Shown piece after piece: positions 29,068 through 38,610 of a stretch of 64,000 nucleotides of DNA. The notes beneath the pieces are model-generated. The model had not been told where the DNA came from. It searched no databases and was given only the letters and a program-made list of their open reading frames with translations. Within the stretch, counting starts at the first letter, position 1. Every line of letters begins with the position of its first letter. The DNA comes from Prevotella sp. (GTDB lineage Bacteria; Bacteroidota; Bacteroidia; Bacteroidales; Bacteroidaceae): the NCBI GenBank assembly GCA_022641735.1, contig JALCDQ010000008.1, positions 31,682 to 95,681 of the forward strand. Direction: 5' to 3'. The translations under genes were made by a program, and so were the position numbers.

Positions 29068-30888
29068 ATGACATTCAGACACCTATTTATATATATGCTT
29101 CTTGCGCTTCCGATGAGTATGACAGCGCAAGAAAATGCCCCTGCTCCCATTGCTCCACTGCCTTCAAAAGACCAAGTGGAATGGCAAAAGATGGGAACTT
29201 ATGCGTTTATTCATTTCGGTCCTAACACCTTTGGCAATCGAGAATGGGGATATGGTGACGCGCCATTGGAAAGTTTCAATCCGAAGAAACTCGATTGTGA
29301 GCAATGGGCAAAGACCCTGAAGGCTGCCGGTATGACGGGCATTATCCTTACCTGCAAGCATCATGACGGGTTCTGCTTGTGGCCTACTAAATATACGGAC
29401 TATAGCATTCGCAACACGCCTTATAAGAACGGGAAGGGTGATATCGTAGGAGAACTCTCCAAAGCCTGCAAGAAATACGGGCTCAAATTCGGTGTTTATC
29501 TCTCTCCGTGGGACCGTCATCAGGCCTTTTATGGTACTCCTCTCTATGTGGAATACTTCTATGCGCAACTCAAAGAACTGCTCACGCAATATGGCAACAT
29601 ATTCGAGATATGGTTTGATGGGGCTAATGGCGGCGACGGATATTATGGCGGAGCCCGTGAAGCCCGAAAGATAGACAGGCGCACGTATTATAATTTCCCT
29701 CGTGCTTGGCAGATGGTGCATGAACTTCAACCGCAAGCTATCATCTTTTCAGATGGAGGTCCGGGTTGCCGATGGGTCGGTAATGAGAGTGGTTATGCGT
29801 TTGCCACCAACTGGTCTTTCCTTCGCAGCAAGGAGGTTTATCCTGGTTATGATAATTATTGGACTCTTCAGTCGGGCCATGAAGATGGAGATGCGTGGAT
29901 ACCTTCTGAATGTGATACCTCTATCAGGCCAGGATGGTTCTATCATGAGAGTGAAAATGGCAAGGTGAAGAGCGTCGAGCAGTTGGTCGATCTCTATTAT
30001 CGCAGCGTTGGACATAATAGTAATTTAATCTTGAATATGCCTGTTGACAAGGATGGATTGATACACCCTATCGACTCTGCAAGGGTCATCGCTTTCCATC
30101 AGCAAATCGTTTCGGAGCTGAAAACCAATCTCCTTGCAAAAGGCGTGACGATAAAGGCTTCGAATGTACGTGGCAAAGCGTTCAGTGAAAAGCTATTAAC
30201 AGACGGACAATTCGATACTTATTGGAGTGTAAAAGATGGTCTTTTGCAGTCCTCTTTGTTACTTTCTTTCAAGACCCCAACTAAACTTAACCGAATGATG
30301 TTGCAAGAGTATATCCCTTTAGGACAAAGAGTGAAGAAGTTCTTGGTGGAATATCGGCAGGGCAAAGAGTGGTTTCCTTTGAAATTGAATGAGGAAACCA
30401 CCACCATCGGCTATAAGCGATTGCTACGCTTCAAAACCATTGAAACTCAGCACATTCGCATTTCTTTCCTCGATTCCCGTGGTCCTATATGCATCAGTGA
30501 GTTAGGAGCTTATTATGCTCCAAATGCCAAAGATGCCTTTGTGGAGGAAGTGAAGGATGTGAAAAGCCTGCCTTTCACCGCCTTTGCAAAAGACCCTGAT
30601 GAGATGTACTTTGATTTAGGGAAGGGGCAACAGGTAAAGGCTTTCTATTATTTACCCCAGCAAAGTGCCAATCCGAAAGGCATGGTATCCAATTATGAGT
30701 TATATGCCGGCATGACAACGACGGATATGCATCTTGTGGCAAGCGGTGAGTTCTCTAATATTCGCAATCATCCTGTCATGCAGGAGGTTTACTTTACCCC
30801 AACCAATGCCCGTTATCTCAAGCTCAAGGCCACGCGAATGGTCAAAGAGGGCGAGTCCATCGGCTTTGACAAAATCGCAATACAATAA
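29068..30888 (+). CDS. GH29 alpha-L-fucosidase with C-terminal F5/8 type C (CBM32-like) domains
   Basis: TCKHHDGFCLWPTKYTDYSIRNTPYKNGKGD, IFEIWFDGANGGDGYYGG; C-terminal discoidin-like regions. Confidence 0.92.
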   Translation: MTFRHLFIYMLLALPMSMTAQENAPAPIAPLPSKDQVEWQKMGTYAFIHFGPNTFGNREWGYGDAPLESFNPKKLDCEQWAKTLKAAGMTGIILTCKHHDGFCLWPTKYTDYSIRNTPYKNGKGDIVGELSKACKKYGLKFGVYLSPWDRHQAFYGTPLYVEYFYAQLKELLTQYGNIFEIWFDGANGGDGYYGGAREARKIDRRTYYNFPRAWQMVHELQPQAIIFSDGGPGCRWVGNESGYAFATNWSFLRSKEVYPGYDNYWTLQSGHEDGDAWIPSECDTSIRPGWFYHESENGKVKSVEQLVDLYYRSVGHNSNLILNMPVDKDGLIHPIDSARVIAFHQQIVSELKTNLLAKGVTIKASNVRGKAFSEKLLTDGQFDTYWSVKDGLLQSSLLLSFKTPTKLNRMMLQEYIPLGQRVKKFLVEYRQGKEWFPLKLNEETTTIGYKRLLRFKTIETQHIRISFLDSRGPICISELGAYYAPNAKDAFVEEVKDVKSLPFTAFAKDPDEMYFDLGKGQQVKAFYYLPQQSANPKGMVSNYELYAGMTTTDMHLVASGEFSNIRNHPVMQEVYFTPTNARYLKLKATRMVKEGESIGFDKIAIQ

Positions 30889-30908
30889 AACAAACACTAT
30901 ATACAGCT

Positions 30909-33239
30909 ATGAGAAGGACAATGATTTTAGCCTTGTTGGCTATGCTTACGATGGGCAGTATGGCGCAAAAGAACCTGCCTTATAAGAACCCCAAGCTCCC
31001 TATAGAGCAACGGGTGAAAGACCTATTATCAAGGATGACGCTTGAGGAAAAGGTCGGACAGATGCGCTGCACCCTTGCTTGGAACTATTATGAAATACAA
31101 GGCAACAAGGTTGTCCCTTCTGAACTCTTTAAGAAAGACATCAAAGAGGGCAATATCGGCATGCTTTGGGCTACCTATCGAGCCGACCCTTGGACGCAGA
31201 AATCCCTTTCCAATGGGCTCAATCCTGAACTTGCCGCCAAGGCAGGGAATGCCCTTCAGAAGTATGTCATCGACAATACCCGTTTGGGTATACCGCTCTT
31301 TTTGGCAGAGGAAGCTCCTCATGGGCACATGGCCATCGGCACAACAGTCTTCCCGACAGGATTGGGAATGGCTGCCACATGGTCTCCCGAGACGGCTGAA
31401 GCTATGGGACGAGTGGTCAGTAAAGAGGTTCGCTTGCAAGGAGCGCACATCAGTTACGGCCCTGTGCTTGACCTTTCGCGCGACCCTCGATGGTCAAGAG
31501 TGGAGGAAAGCATGGGTGAAGACCCTGTCCTCACGGGCACTATAGCCGCTGCTTTGGTGAAAGGATTGGGCGGAGGCGACCTCTCCAAGCCTTATTCCAC
31601 CCTTGTTACCTTGAAGCATTTCATTGCTTATGGTACCACGGAAGGTGGTCAGAACGGCAATCAGAGCATTGTCGGGCAGCGTGATTTGTTGCAGAATTTC
31701 CTCCCACCTTTTAAGAAAGTGATCGATGCGGGTGCTCTTTCGGTGATGACTTCGTATAATTCTCTCGATGGAATCCCTTCTACTGGCAGTGCGGAACTTT
31801 ATACTGACATTCTTCGCAAGCAATGGAATTTCAAGGGATTTGTCGTTTCCGACCTCTATAGCATTGATGGCTTATGGGAAACTCATCATGTTGCGAAGAC
31901 CCGACAAGAGGCTGGCGTGATGGCTTTGAAGGCCGGTGTGGATGAAGACCTTGGTGGAAAGGCGTTTGAAGGGCTTGTTGATGCCGTGAAGAAAGGCATG
32001 GTGAGTGAGCAGGAGATTGATGTTGCTTGCGGCAGAATCTTGCAAAAAAAGTTTGAGATGGGCCTTTTCGACCATCCTTACGTGGATGTGAAGGCAGCTA
32101 AAGAGGTGCGTTCTGAGGCTGATAAGGCCGTTGCGCTTGAGGCTGCACAGAAGTTGGTGACCCTTTTAAAGAATGACCATAACACCCTTCCTTTACGGAA
32201 AGACATGAAAGTGGCTGTTATCGGTCCGAATGCCGATAATGTCTATAATATGCTGGGCGACTATACGGCCCCTCAAGAGCCAGGAAATGTGAAGACGATA
32301 TTGATGGGCATCCAGTCGAAACTTCCTAAAGAGAACGTTGAATACGTGAAGGGATGCGCCGTCAGAGATACCAATAATTGCAACATCAATGAAGCTGTGG
32401 AGGCTGCAAAACGGGCAGATGTGGTCGTCGTGGCCGTTGGAGGCTCAAGCGCTCGCGACTTCAAGACCAGTTATAAGGCAACAGGTGCTGCCGAAGCAGA
32501 CATCAAATCCATCAGTGATATGGATAGTGGGGAGGGCTACGACCGTGCTTCTCTCTCGCTTTTGGGCCGCCAGCAAGAGCTTTTGGAGGCTCTGAAGAAG
32601 ACAGGCAAGCCTCTTGTGGTGATCTATATAGAAGGAAGGCCCCTCGAAAAGAACTGGGCGGCAGCAAATGCGGATGCCCTTCTGACCGCTTATTATCCGG
32701 GACAAGAGGGCGGACAGGCCATTGCCGATGTGCTCTTTGGCGATGTCAATCCGGCAGGAAGGTTGCCTATCTCGGTGCCTGTAAGTGTTGGGCAGTTGCC
32801 CGATTATTACAACAAGCGCGTTCCGAAACCGCATAACTATGTGGAAATGAGCGCTCAGCCGCTTTATACTTTCGGTTATGGACTCAGTTATACGACGTTC
32901 AGCTATAGCAATCTTCAGATTCAAAAGCAGGGCAAAGATTCGTTTTGCGTGTCGTTTGATGTGACCAATACGGGCTCCAAAGATGGCGATGAGGTCGCTC
33001 AGTTGTATCTCCATGACGCTGTGGCATCAGTGGTTCAGCCGATGGAACAGCTCAAACACTTCGCGCGCGTCTATATAAAGAAAGGTGAAACGCGGCATAT
33101 CGAGTTCGATGTCACCCCTGAAGACCTGCAAATGATTGGTCAGGATATGAAGCCGACCATAGAGCCAGGCGACTTTGAGGTGCTTGTGGGCAACTCATCC
33201 GACAATATTCTGCTGAAAGGAACATTGACCGTTGAATGA
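30909..33239 (+). CDS. GH3 beta-glycosidase
   Basis: LPYKNPKLPIEQRVKDLLSRMTLEEKVGQM, GPVLDLSRDPRWSRVEESMGEDP, GFVVSDLYSI nucleophile region, C-terminal fibronectin III-like. Confidence 0.94.
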   Translation: MRRTMILALLAMLTMGSMAQKNLPYKNPKLPIEQRVKDLLSRMTLEEKVGQMRCTLAWNYYEIQGNKVVPSELFKKDIKEGNIGMLWATYRADPWTQKSLSNGLNPELAAKAGNALQKYVIDNTRLGIPLFLAEEAPHGHMAIGTTVFPTGLGMAATWSPETAEAMGRVVSKEVRLQGAHISYGPVLDLSRDPRWSRVEESMGEDPVLTGTIAAALVKGLGGGDLSKPYSTLVTLKHFIAYGTTEGGQNGNQSIVGQRDLLQNFLPPFKKVIDAGALSVMTSYNSLDGIPSTGSAELYTDILRKQWNFKGFVVSDLYSIDGLWETHHVAKTRQEAGVMALKAGVDEDLGGKAFEGLVDAVKKGMVSEQEIDVACGRILQKKFEMGLFDHPYVDVKAAKEVRSEADKAVALEAAQKLVTLLKNDHNTLPLRKDMKVAVIGPNADNVYNMLGDYTAPQEPGNVKTILMGIQSKLPKENVEYVKGCAVRDTNNCNINEAVEAAKRADVVVVAVGGSSARDFKTSYKATGAAEADIKSISDMDSGEGYDRASLSLLGRQQELLEALKKTGKPLVVIYIEGRPLEKNWAAANADALLTAYYPGQEGGQAIADVLFGDVNPAGRLPISVPVSVGQLPDYYNKRVPKPHNYVEMSAQPLYTFGYGLSYTTFSYSNLQIQKQGKDSFCVSFDVTNTGSKDGDEVAQLYLHDAVASVVQPMEQLKHFARVYIKKGETRHIEFDVTPEDLQMIGQDMKPTIEPGDFEVLVGNSSDNILLKGTLTVE

Positions 33240-33282
33240 CCGGAAATCATTGTTTGAAATTCAATCAATGACACCTTACAAT

Positions 33283-33436
33283 CCTTTTAACCGTTAGAAG
33301 GCGAGTAAATCAGGCTGTTTTACTGAGTAAATCAGCCTGATTCATCGAGTAAAACAGCCTGATTTACTCAGCCCTTTACAGCAAAGGGTTGCGCAAGGGG
33401 TCATCTTTCAAAATAGGGAATATCGTTAATGGGATA
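33283..33436. repeat. 22-bp-period array D (7 periods), homologous to array G
   Basis: Core 33305 GTAAATCAGGCTGTTTTACTGA / 33327 GTAAATCAGCCTGATTCATCGA / 33349 GTAAAACAGCCTGATTTACTCA; flanking periods align in phase with array G. Confidence 0.85.
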
Positions 33437-34054
33437 TTAAACCATGGTGAAATACCATGCGATGAGCAGTATCTGCACCTCTGTATTGAGGTTTTCCTTG
33501 AATTGTTTGCGGAAAGCCACGAGCGCTTTGGATATGTGTTTCTCCACCACTTTGACGGAGATTCCCAGTTGCTCAGATATCTCCCGGTTCTTTAAACCTT
33601 CGAAACGACTCATCTCGAAGATTTGTCTTGAGCGTGGCGAGAGCATATCCATCACCTTCTCTATCTGTCGGCGGAGCTCATTATAGATGAGCTCCTCGTC
33701 ACTGTTATTCAGAAAGTCCTGATAATAAAGCTGTTCGTTGCCGCTTATATGAGCAAGGTAATCGATGTTATAGTTGTTGATAAGCGCCTGATGCTTCAGA
33801 TAATTGAGGCATCCGTTGCGCACCATCGTGAAGAGAAGAGCGGATATGGAGATGTAAGTAAGCGATTCCCGACGCTCCCAAAGATGCACAAAGCAGTCTT
33901 GGATGATGTCGTAAGTATCATCGACATCAGCGATGAAATGGGACGCATAGTTACGCAAACGGGGGTAATAGGTTTTGAATATATACTCATACGCCTCCGC
34001 CTTTCCAACCTTGATGTCGTCCATCAGTTCTTGGGAATCTTTGTAATTTCGCAT
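33437..34054 (-). CDS. ECF RNA polymerase sigma factor (PUL-associated)
   Basis: DDTYDIIQDCFVHLWERRE and LSPRSRQIFEMSRFEGLKNREISEQLGISVKVVEKHISKAL. ORF reaches 34102, but promoter TACCTTTG (minus, about 34079-34086) implies start MRNYKDSQE at 34054. Confidence 0.92.
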   Translation of the reverse strand: MRNYKDSQELMDDIKVGKAEAYEYIFKTYYPRLRNYASHFIADVDDTYDIIQDCFVHLWERRESLTYISISALLFTMVRNGCLNYLKHQALINNYNIDYLAHISGNEQLYYQDFLNNSDEELIYNELRRQIEKVMDMLSPRSRQIFEMSRFEGLKNREISEQLGISVKVVEKHISKALVAFRKQFKENLNTEVQILLIAWYFTMV

Positions 34055-34190
34055 TTGCAAACAATTGGTCTCCAGGTTACAAAGGTAGATAATAATTGAC
34101 ACAAATGCAAGAAAAAATTAAAATTATTTCTTTTTTATGGGTGGGTATTTCAAAATCGGGTTGTTATAATTATAGATTTAGGTTCATAAT

Positions 34191-35156
34191 ATGGTAAAAG
34201 AAACAAAACAACTGGCTATTAGTTACTTCGAGGGGAAGATTTCCCGTGAAGAAGAGAAAACATTGTTCGATTTCCTTCAGCAGAGTGAAGACAACCGTGT
34301 TTTGTTTCACAGTTGGGAAACTGAGTGGTCGGAGCATCATGACGTTGATGCCGAAACAGAACAGGCTTGGGAATTCCTGGCCTCCAAAATGTTGGAGGAA
34401 GAGGAGAAGCCTGCAAGAACTATCACGCTGTGGCGGCGTATTGCAGCCGCTGCAGCTATAGTTTTACTGATTGCAAGTACTGCTTTCACCACTTGGTATG
34501 TTACCAGCAATGCGCCTGAAAATTATTATGCGCTCACTGCACCGCAAGGAAGCAAGAGCCAACTTACGTTGCCTGATGGTTCTAAAGTATGGCTGAATGC
34601 TGGGTCTACACTTCGTTATTCTACCCAATACAGTCAGAAAAACCGCAAAGTGGAACTGACGGGAGAAGGCTATTTTGAGGTTGCCAAGCACGATGGCGCT
34701 GAATTTACCGTCAAGACAAGCGGATATGAGGTAGTCGTAAAGGGCACTCATTTCAATGTTTCAGCCTATAATGACGACCGCTATATCACGACAAACCTGA
34801 TGCAGGGAAGCGTGATGATTAACCGTGGAGAAGACCATCTGCTCATGAAACCGGGTGAGATGGTGAAATTGGATACAACTACAGGAGAGCTCATCAAGAG
34901 CACCTTCTCTAATAATGCAAATGCGTGGATTCAGAACATGATAGATTATGACGAGATTACTCTCGATGATTTTGCCAAGGTTCTGTCCCGTCAATATGCC
35001 GTGAATGTGAACATCCGCTCAGCAGCGCTCCGTCAGACCCAGTTCTCTATCTCATTGAGAAACAAGGAAACCATCGATGAAGTGCTCGATGCCCTCAAAC
35101 GTGTGATGAAAATGAAAGTACATCGGGACGGCAAGGACATCTACATTTCAGAATAA
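34191..35156 (+). CDS. FecR-type anti-sigma factor
   Basis: Single TM; TAPQGSKSQLTLPDGSKVWLNAGSTLRYSTQYSQKNRKVELTGEGYFEVAKHDGAEFTVKTSGYEVVVKGTHFNVSAY. Confidence 0.95.
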   Translation: MVKETKQLAISYFEGKISREEEKTLFDFLQQSEDNRVLFHSWETEWSEHHDVDAETEQAWEFLASKMLEEEEKPARTITLWRRIAAAAAIVLLIASTAFTTWYVTSNAPENYYALTAPQGSKSQLTLPDGSKVWLNAGSTLRYSTQYSQKNRKVELTGEGYFEVAKHDGAEFTVKTSGYEVVVKGTHFNVSAYNDDRYITTNLMQGSVMINRGEDHLLMKPGEMVKLDTTTGELIKSTFSNNANAWIQNMIDYDEITLDDFAKVLSRQYAVNVNIRSAALRQTQFSISLRNKETIDEVLDALKRVMKMKVHRDGKDIYISE

Positions 35157-35286
35157 GGCTTCGGCCATCCTGCAAGCAAAAACCGGTGATACCCATGAAA
35201 TGGGCATACATCCTATCAATTCTACATCTAAGGAAAATCTTATAAATATAAACATAAATGTCTAACTTAAACAAACAACAAACACT

Positions 35287-38200
35287 ATGAAAGAAAAGCA
35301 AAGTAAGTTGCTAAGAATCTTTCTTTTCGTAGCCTTGTTCTTTGGTTCACTTGGATTGAGTGCTCAAACGGTAACAAAATCGTTTAAGAATGAGAGCTTA
35401 AAGAGTGTCCTGAAGGAGGTGGAACGACAAACTAAGATGTCTGTTATCTACAAAGTGGACGAGGTAAATACGAATAAGAAGGTGACAGCCACTTTCCGTT
35501 CTACCCCTGTCCGCGAAGTGTTGAATCGTGTCTTGGGAAATGATCTCAACTATGAGATTGACAACAAGATGATTACCATTCACAAACGAGAAGCTCAACG
35601 CCCAACTACGCAAAGCTCCAATGGTTCAAAGAAAACCGTTAAAGGTCAGGTGCTCGATGAAAAAGGCGAGCCTGTGATTGGCGCGACAGTAAGGGTCAAA
35701 GGCACTAATGAAGCTGCTGTAACCGACTTGGATGGAAATTTTTCTATTGCTGCCAATGAAGGTAGCAAGATAGAAATCTCCTATATGGGTTACACACCGA
35801 AGGAAGTTTCTGCCAATCAAAACAATGTCACTGTGAATCTGGCACCGGATGAGAAGATGCTGAGCGAGGTTGTCGTGACCGCTCTGGGTATCAAGAAAGA
35901 GGCCAAGGCCCTGTCTTACAATGTGCAGCAGGTGAGCAGTGATGACATCAACAGAGTGAAAGATGCCAACTTCATGAACGCTCTTGCCGGCAAGGTAGCT
36001 GGTGTGGAAATCAATTCCAGTTCATCTGGTGTTGGTGGTGGCGTAAAAGTCGTGATGCGTGGTGTTAAATCACTGTCAGGAAACAACAACGCCCTCTATG
36101 TGATAGACGGTGTTCCAATGCCTTCACTCTCAGGCGGTACCCAGCCGGACGACATCTTTACAGGTATGGGTCAGTCAGGTGATGGCGCAGCTATGATTAA
36201 CTCTGATGATATTGAAAGTATTTCCGTGCTGAGTGGTGCTGCTGCATCCGCTCTTTATGGTATGGATGCTGCCAATGGTGTCATCATGATTACCACAAAG
36301 AAGGGAAAGCAGGGAAAGCCCCACGTGAGCTATTCCAACAACACTACTTTCTACACTCCTTTCGTAACACCTGAGTTCCAGAACACCTATGGCCAGACCT
36401 CTTCCGGCTCTATGTACAGCTGGGGCAGCAAGCTGGCAACCCCATCTACTTATGACCCTCTTGATTTCTTCCAGACAGGCTATAACGAAGGCAACTCTGT
36501 TACTTTCTCCGTGGGTACTGACAAGAACCAGACCTTCGTGTCTGCAGCCTCCAATGATGCGGAAGGCATCGTGGAGAACAACGGCGTCCGCCGTTATAAT
36601 TTCGCAATACGCAATTCTACTGACTTCCTTGGCGACAAGCTGCATCTCGACCTGAGCGCCATGTACATGAATGTGAAGGAGCAGAATATGATTTCCTCAG
36701 GCTATTATTTCAACCCGATTGTCTCAACCTATCTGTTTCCTCCAGGGGAGGATATCCGCAAGTACATGCCTTATGAGCAGTATGATCAGGAGCGCAACCT
36801 GAAGACACAGTATTGGCCGTTCGGCAATATGGGCCTCTCGATGCAGAACCCTTACTGGGTTGTAAATCGTGACATGTTCGAGAACCATAAGGACCGTTTC
36901 GTCCTCAGCGGCGGATTGACATGGAAGTTTGCCAAAGGCTTCAGCCTTGCAGGCCGTGCAAAAGTGGACAACACCACTTCCATCTATGAAAAGAAATACA
37001 GTGCCTCTACGGAGACTTTGTTTGCAAGCACCTATGGCGCTTACTTCAGGGCAAATGAGGATACGCGTCAGGTCTATGGCGATGCCATCCTGAACATGGA
37101 CAAGTATTTCGGCGATTTCTCTGTGAATGCGAACCTTGGTGCAAGTATAAAGGATGAGAACTTCGTTTATAATAATGTAGGCGGGTATCTGAGCTCAGCA
37201 GCCAGTACGGCCAGTACGGATTTGGCTCATGGCTTTGCCTTGAGTAACCTTACAAAAAGCACTGCGACCATCGAACAGAATGACTACCATCATCAAGTAC
37301 AGAGCGTTTTTGCTACAGCACAGGTAGGCTATAAGAGCATGGTGTATCTGGATGCAACTGCCCGTAATGACTGGGATTCTTACCTGGGCAATACGAAGTA
37401 CAAAAACAAGGGATTCTTCTATCCATCAGTAGGTTTGAGTTTCATTCTTACGGATATGGTTCCAGGGCTGAAGAGCAAGGCATTCTCTTTCTTGAAGCTC
37501 CGCGGCAGCTATTCTGAGGTAGGTAACTCTCCACAGGCATTCGCTGCAGCTCTGACTTATCCTTATTCTAACGGCAGCATTGCTACTTCCACGCAATATC
37601 CTAACCGTGACTTGGAGCCTGAGCGCACAAAGTCTTGGGAAGTCGGCTTGGAGTCTCACTTCTGGGGAAACATGCTGAAACTGAACGTCAGCCTGTATAA
37701 GACAAGAACCACCAACCAATACTTCACTCCTCAGCTGTCAGCAACCTCCGGCTATACCTCAATCGGCATTAACGGCGGTTTGATTGAGAACAAGGGTATT
37801 GAGGCCAGCCTGACATTGAACCAGCCTCTGGGACCGGTTCAGTGGACTTCCATCTTCAACTATACGCTCAACCGCAACAAGATCAAGAAGCTGCTCCGTC
37901 CTACGACGATTGAGTCAGGCGAGACACTTTCTCTGGATGCTCTTGACGTGTTGAATCTCGGTCCTGTAAAGGTCCGCCTTACTGAGGGCGGTTCCATCGG
38001 CGACCTCTATGTTACCACATTGAAGACGGATGAGCACGGATATGTTATCGTTGACTATACATCCAAGCAAGTTGCAGGTGTTGATGACGGCAAATACGTG
38101 TATGCGGGAAACACGTCTCCTAAGTACAGCATGAGCTGGCGCAACAACTTCTCATGGAACGGATTCAATCTTGGCGTGCTGGTGACGGGCCGCTTTGGCG

Positions 38201-38607
38201 GTCGTGTTGTCAGCCTGACACAAGGCTGGATGGACTCCTACGGAGTGTCGAAGTCCACGGCAGATGCACGTGATGAAGGCGGCGCCCTTGTCAATGGGGT
38301 ACGCATCCCTGCACAGGCCTTCTATTCCATTGTAGGCCCATCTGTAGGCTCCTGGTATGTATATAAAGCCACCAACGTACGTTTGGCAGAGCTTTCGTTC
38401 GGTTATGACGTTCCAATCCAGAAATTCGTTCCTTGGATAGAGGGCCTGAACGTGTCTTTCGTTGGCCGCAACCTGCTGATGTTCTATAATAAGGCACCTT
38501 TCGATCCTGAACTTACGGCAAGTACAGGCACTTATTATACAGGCATCGACAACTTCATGATGCCGAGCTTGCGTAATCTTGGTTTCTCGGTAAAAGTTGA
38601 CTTCTAA
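35287..38607 (+). CDS. SusC-like TonB-dependent transporter with N-terminal STN domain
   Basis: STN (SLKSVLKEVERQTKMSVIYKVDEV), CarboxypepD-like (GQVLDEKGEPVIGATVRVKGT), plug and barrel. Confidence 0.95.
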   Translation: MKEKQSKLLRIFLFVALFFGSLGLSAQTVTKSFKNESLKSVLKEVERQTKMSVIYKVDEVNTNKKVTATFRSTPVREVLNRVLGNDLNYEIDNKMITIHKREAQRPTTQSSNGSKKTVKGQVLDEKGEPVIGATVRVKGTNEAAVTDLDGNFSIAANEGSKIEISYMGYTPKEVSANQNNVTVNLAPDEKMLSEVVVTALGIKKEAKALSYNVQQVSSDDINRVKDANFMNALAGKVAGVEINSSSSGVGGGVKVVMRGVKSLSGNNNALYVIDGVPMPSLSGGTQPDDIFTGMGQSGDGAAMINSDDIESISVLSGAAASALYGMDAANGVIMITTKKGKQGKPHVSYSNNTTFYTPFVTPEFQNTYGQTSSGSMYSWGSKLATPSTYDPLDFFQTGYNEGNSVTFSVGTDKNQTFVSAASNDAEGIVENNGVRRYNFAIRNSTDFLGDKLHLDLSAMYMNVKEQNMISSGYYFNPIVSTYLFPPGEDIRKYMPYEQYDQERNLKTQYWPFGNMGLSMQNPYWVVNRDMFENHKDRFVLSGGLTWKFAKGFSLAGRAKVDNTTSIYEKKYSASTETLFASTYGAYFRANEDTRQVYGDAILNMDKYFGDFSVNANLGASIKDENFVYNNVGGYLSSAASTASTDLAHGFALSNLTKSTATIEQNDYHHQVQSVFATAQVGYKSMVYLDATARNDWDSYLGNTKYKNKGFFYPSVGLSFILTDMVPGLKSKAFSFLKLRGSYSEVGNSPQAFAAALTYPYSNGSIATSTQYPNRDLEPERTKSWEVGLESHFWGNMLKLNVSLYKTRTTNQYFTPQLSATSGYTSIGINGGLIENKGIEASLTLNQPLGPVQWTSIFNYTLNRNKIKKLLRPTTIESGETLSLDALDVLNLGPVKVRLTEGGSIGDLYVTTLKTDEHGYVIVDYTSKQVAGVDDGKYVYAGNTSPKYSMSWRNNFSWNGFNLGVLVTGRFGGRVVSLTQGWMDSYGVSKSTADARDEGGALVNGVRIPAQAFYSIVGPSVGSWYVYKATNVRLAELSFGYDVPIQKFVPWIEGLNVSFVGRNLLMFYNKAPFDPELTASTGTYYTGIDNFMMPSLRNLGFSVKVDF

Positions 38608-38610
38608 AAA

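Noticed and set aside
34055-34102. Extended N-terminus of PUL sigma factor (MSIIIYLCNLETNCLQ)
   Set aside because: Overlaps a good minus-strand -7 box (TACCTTTG); the conserved protein begins at MRNYKDSQE.
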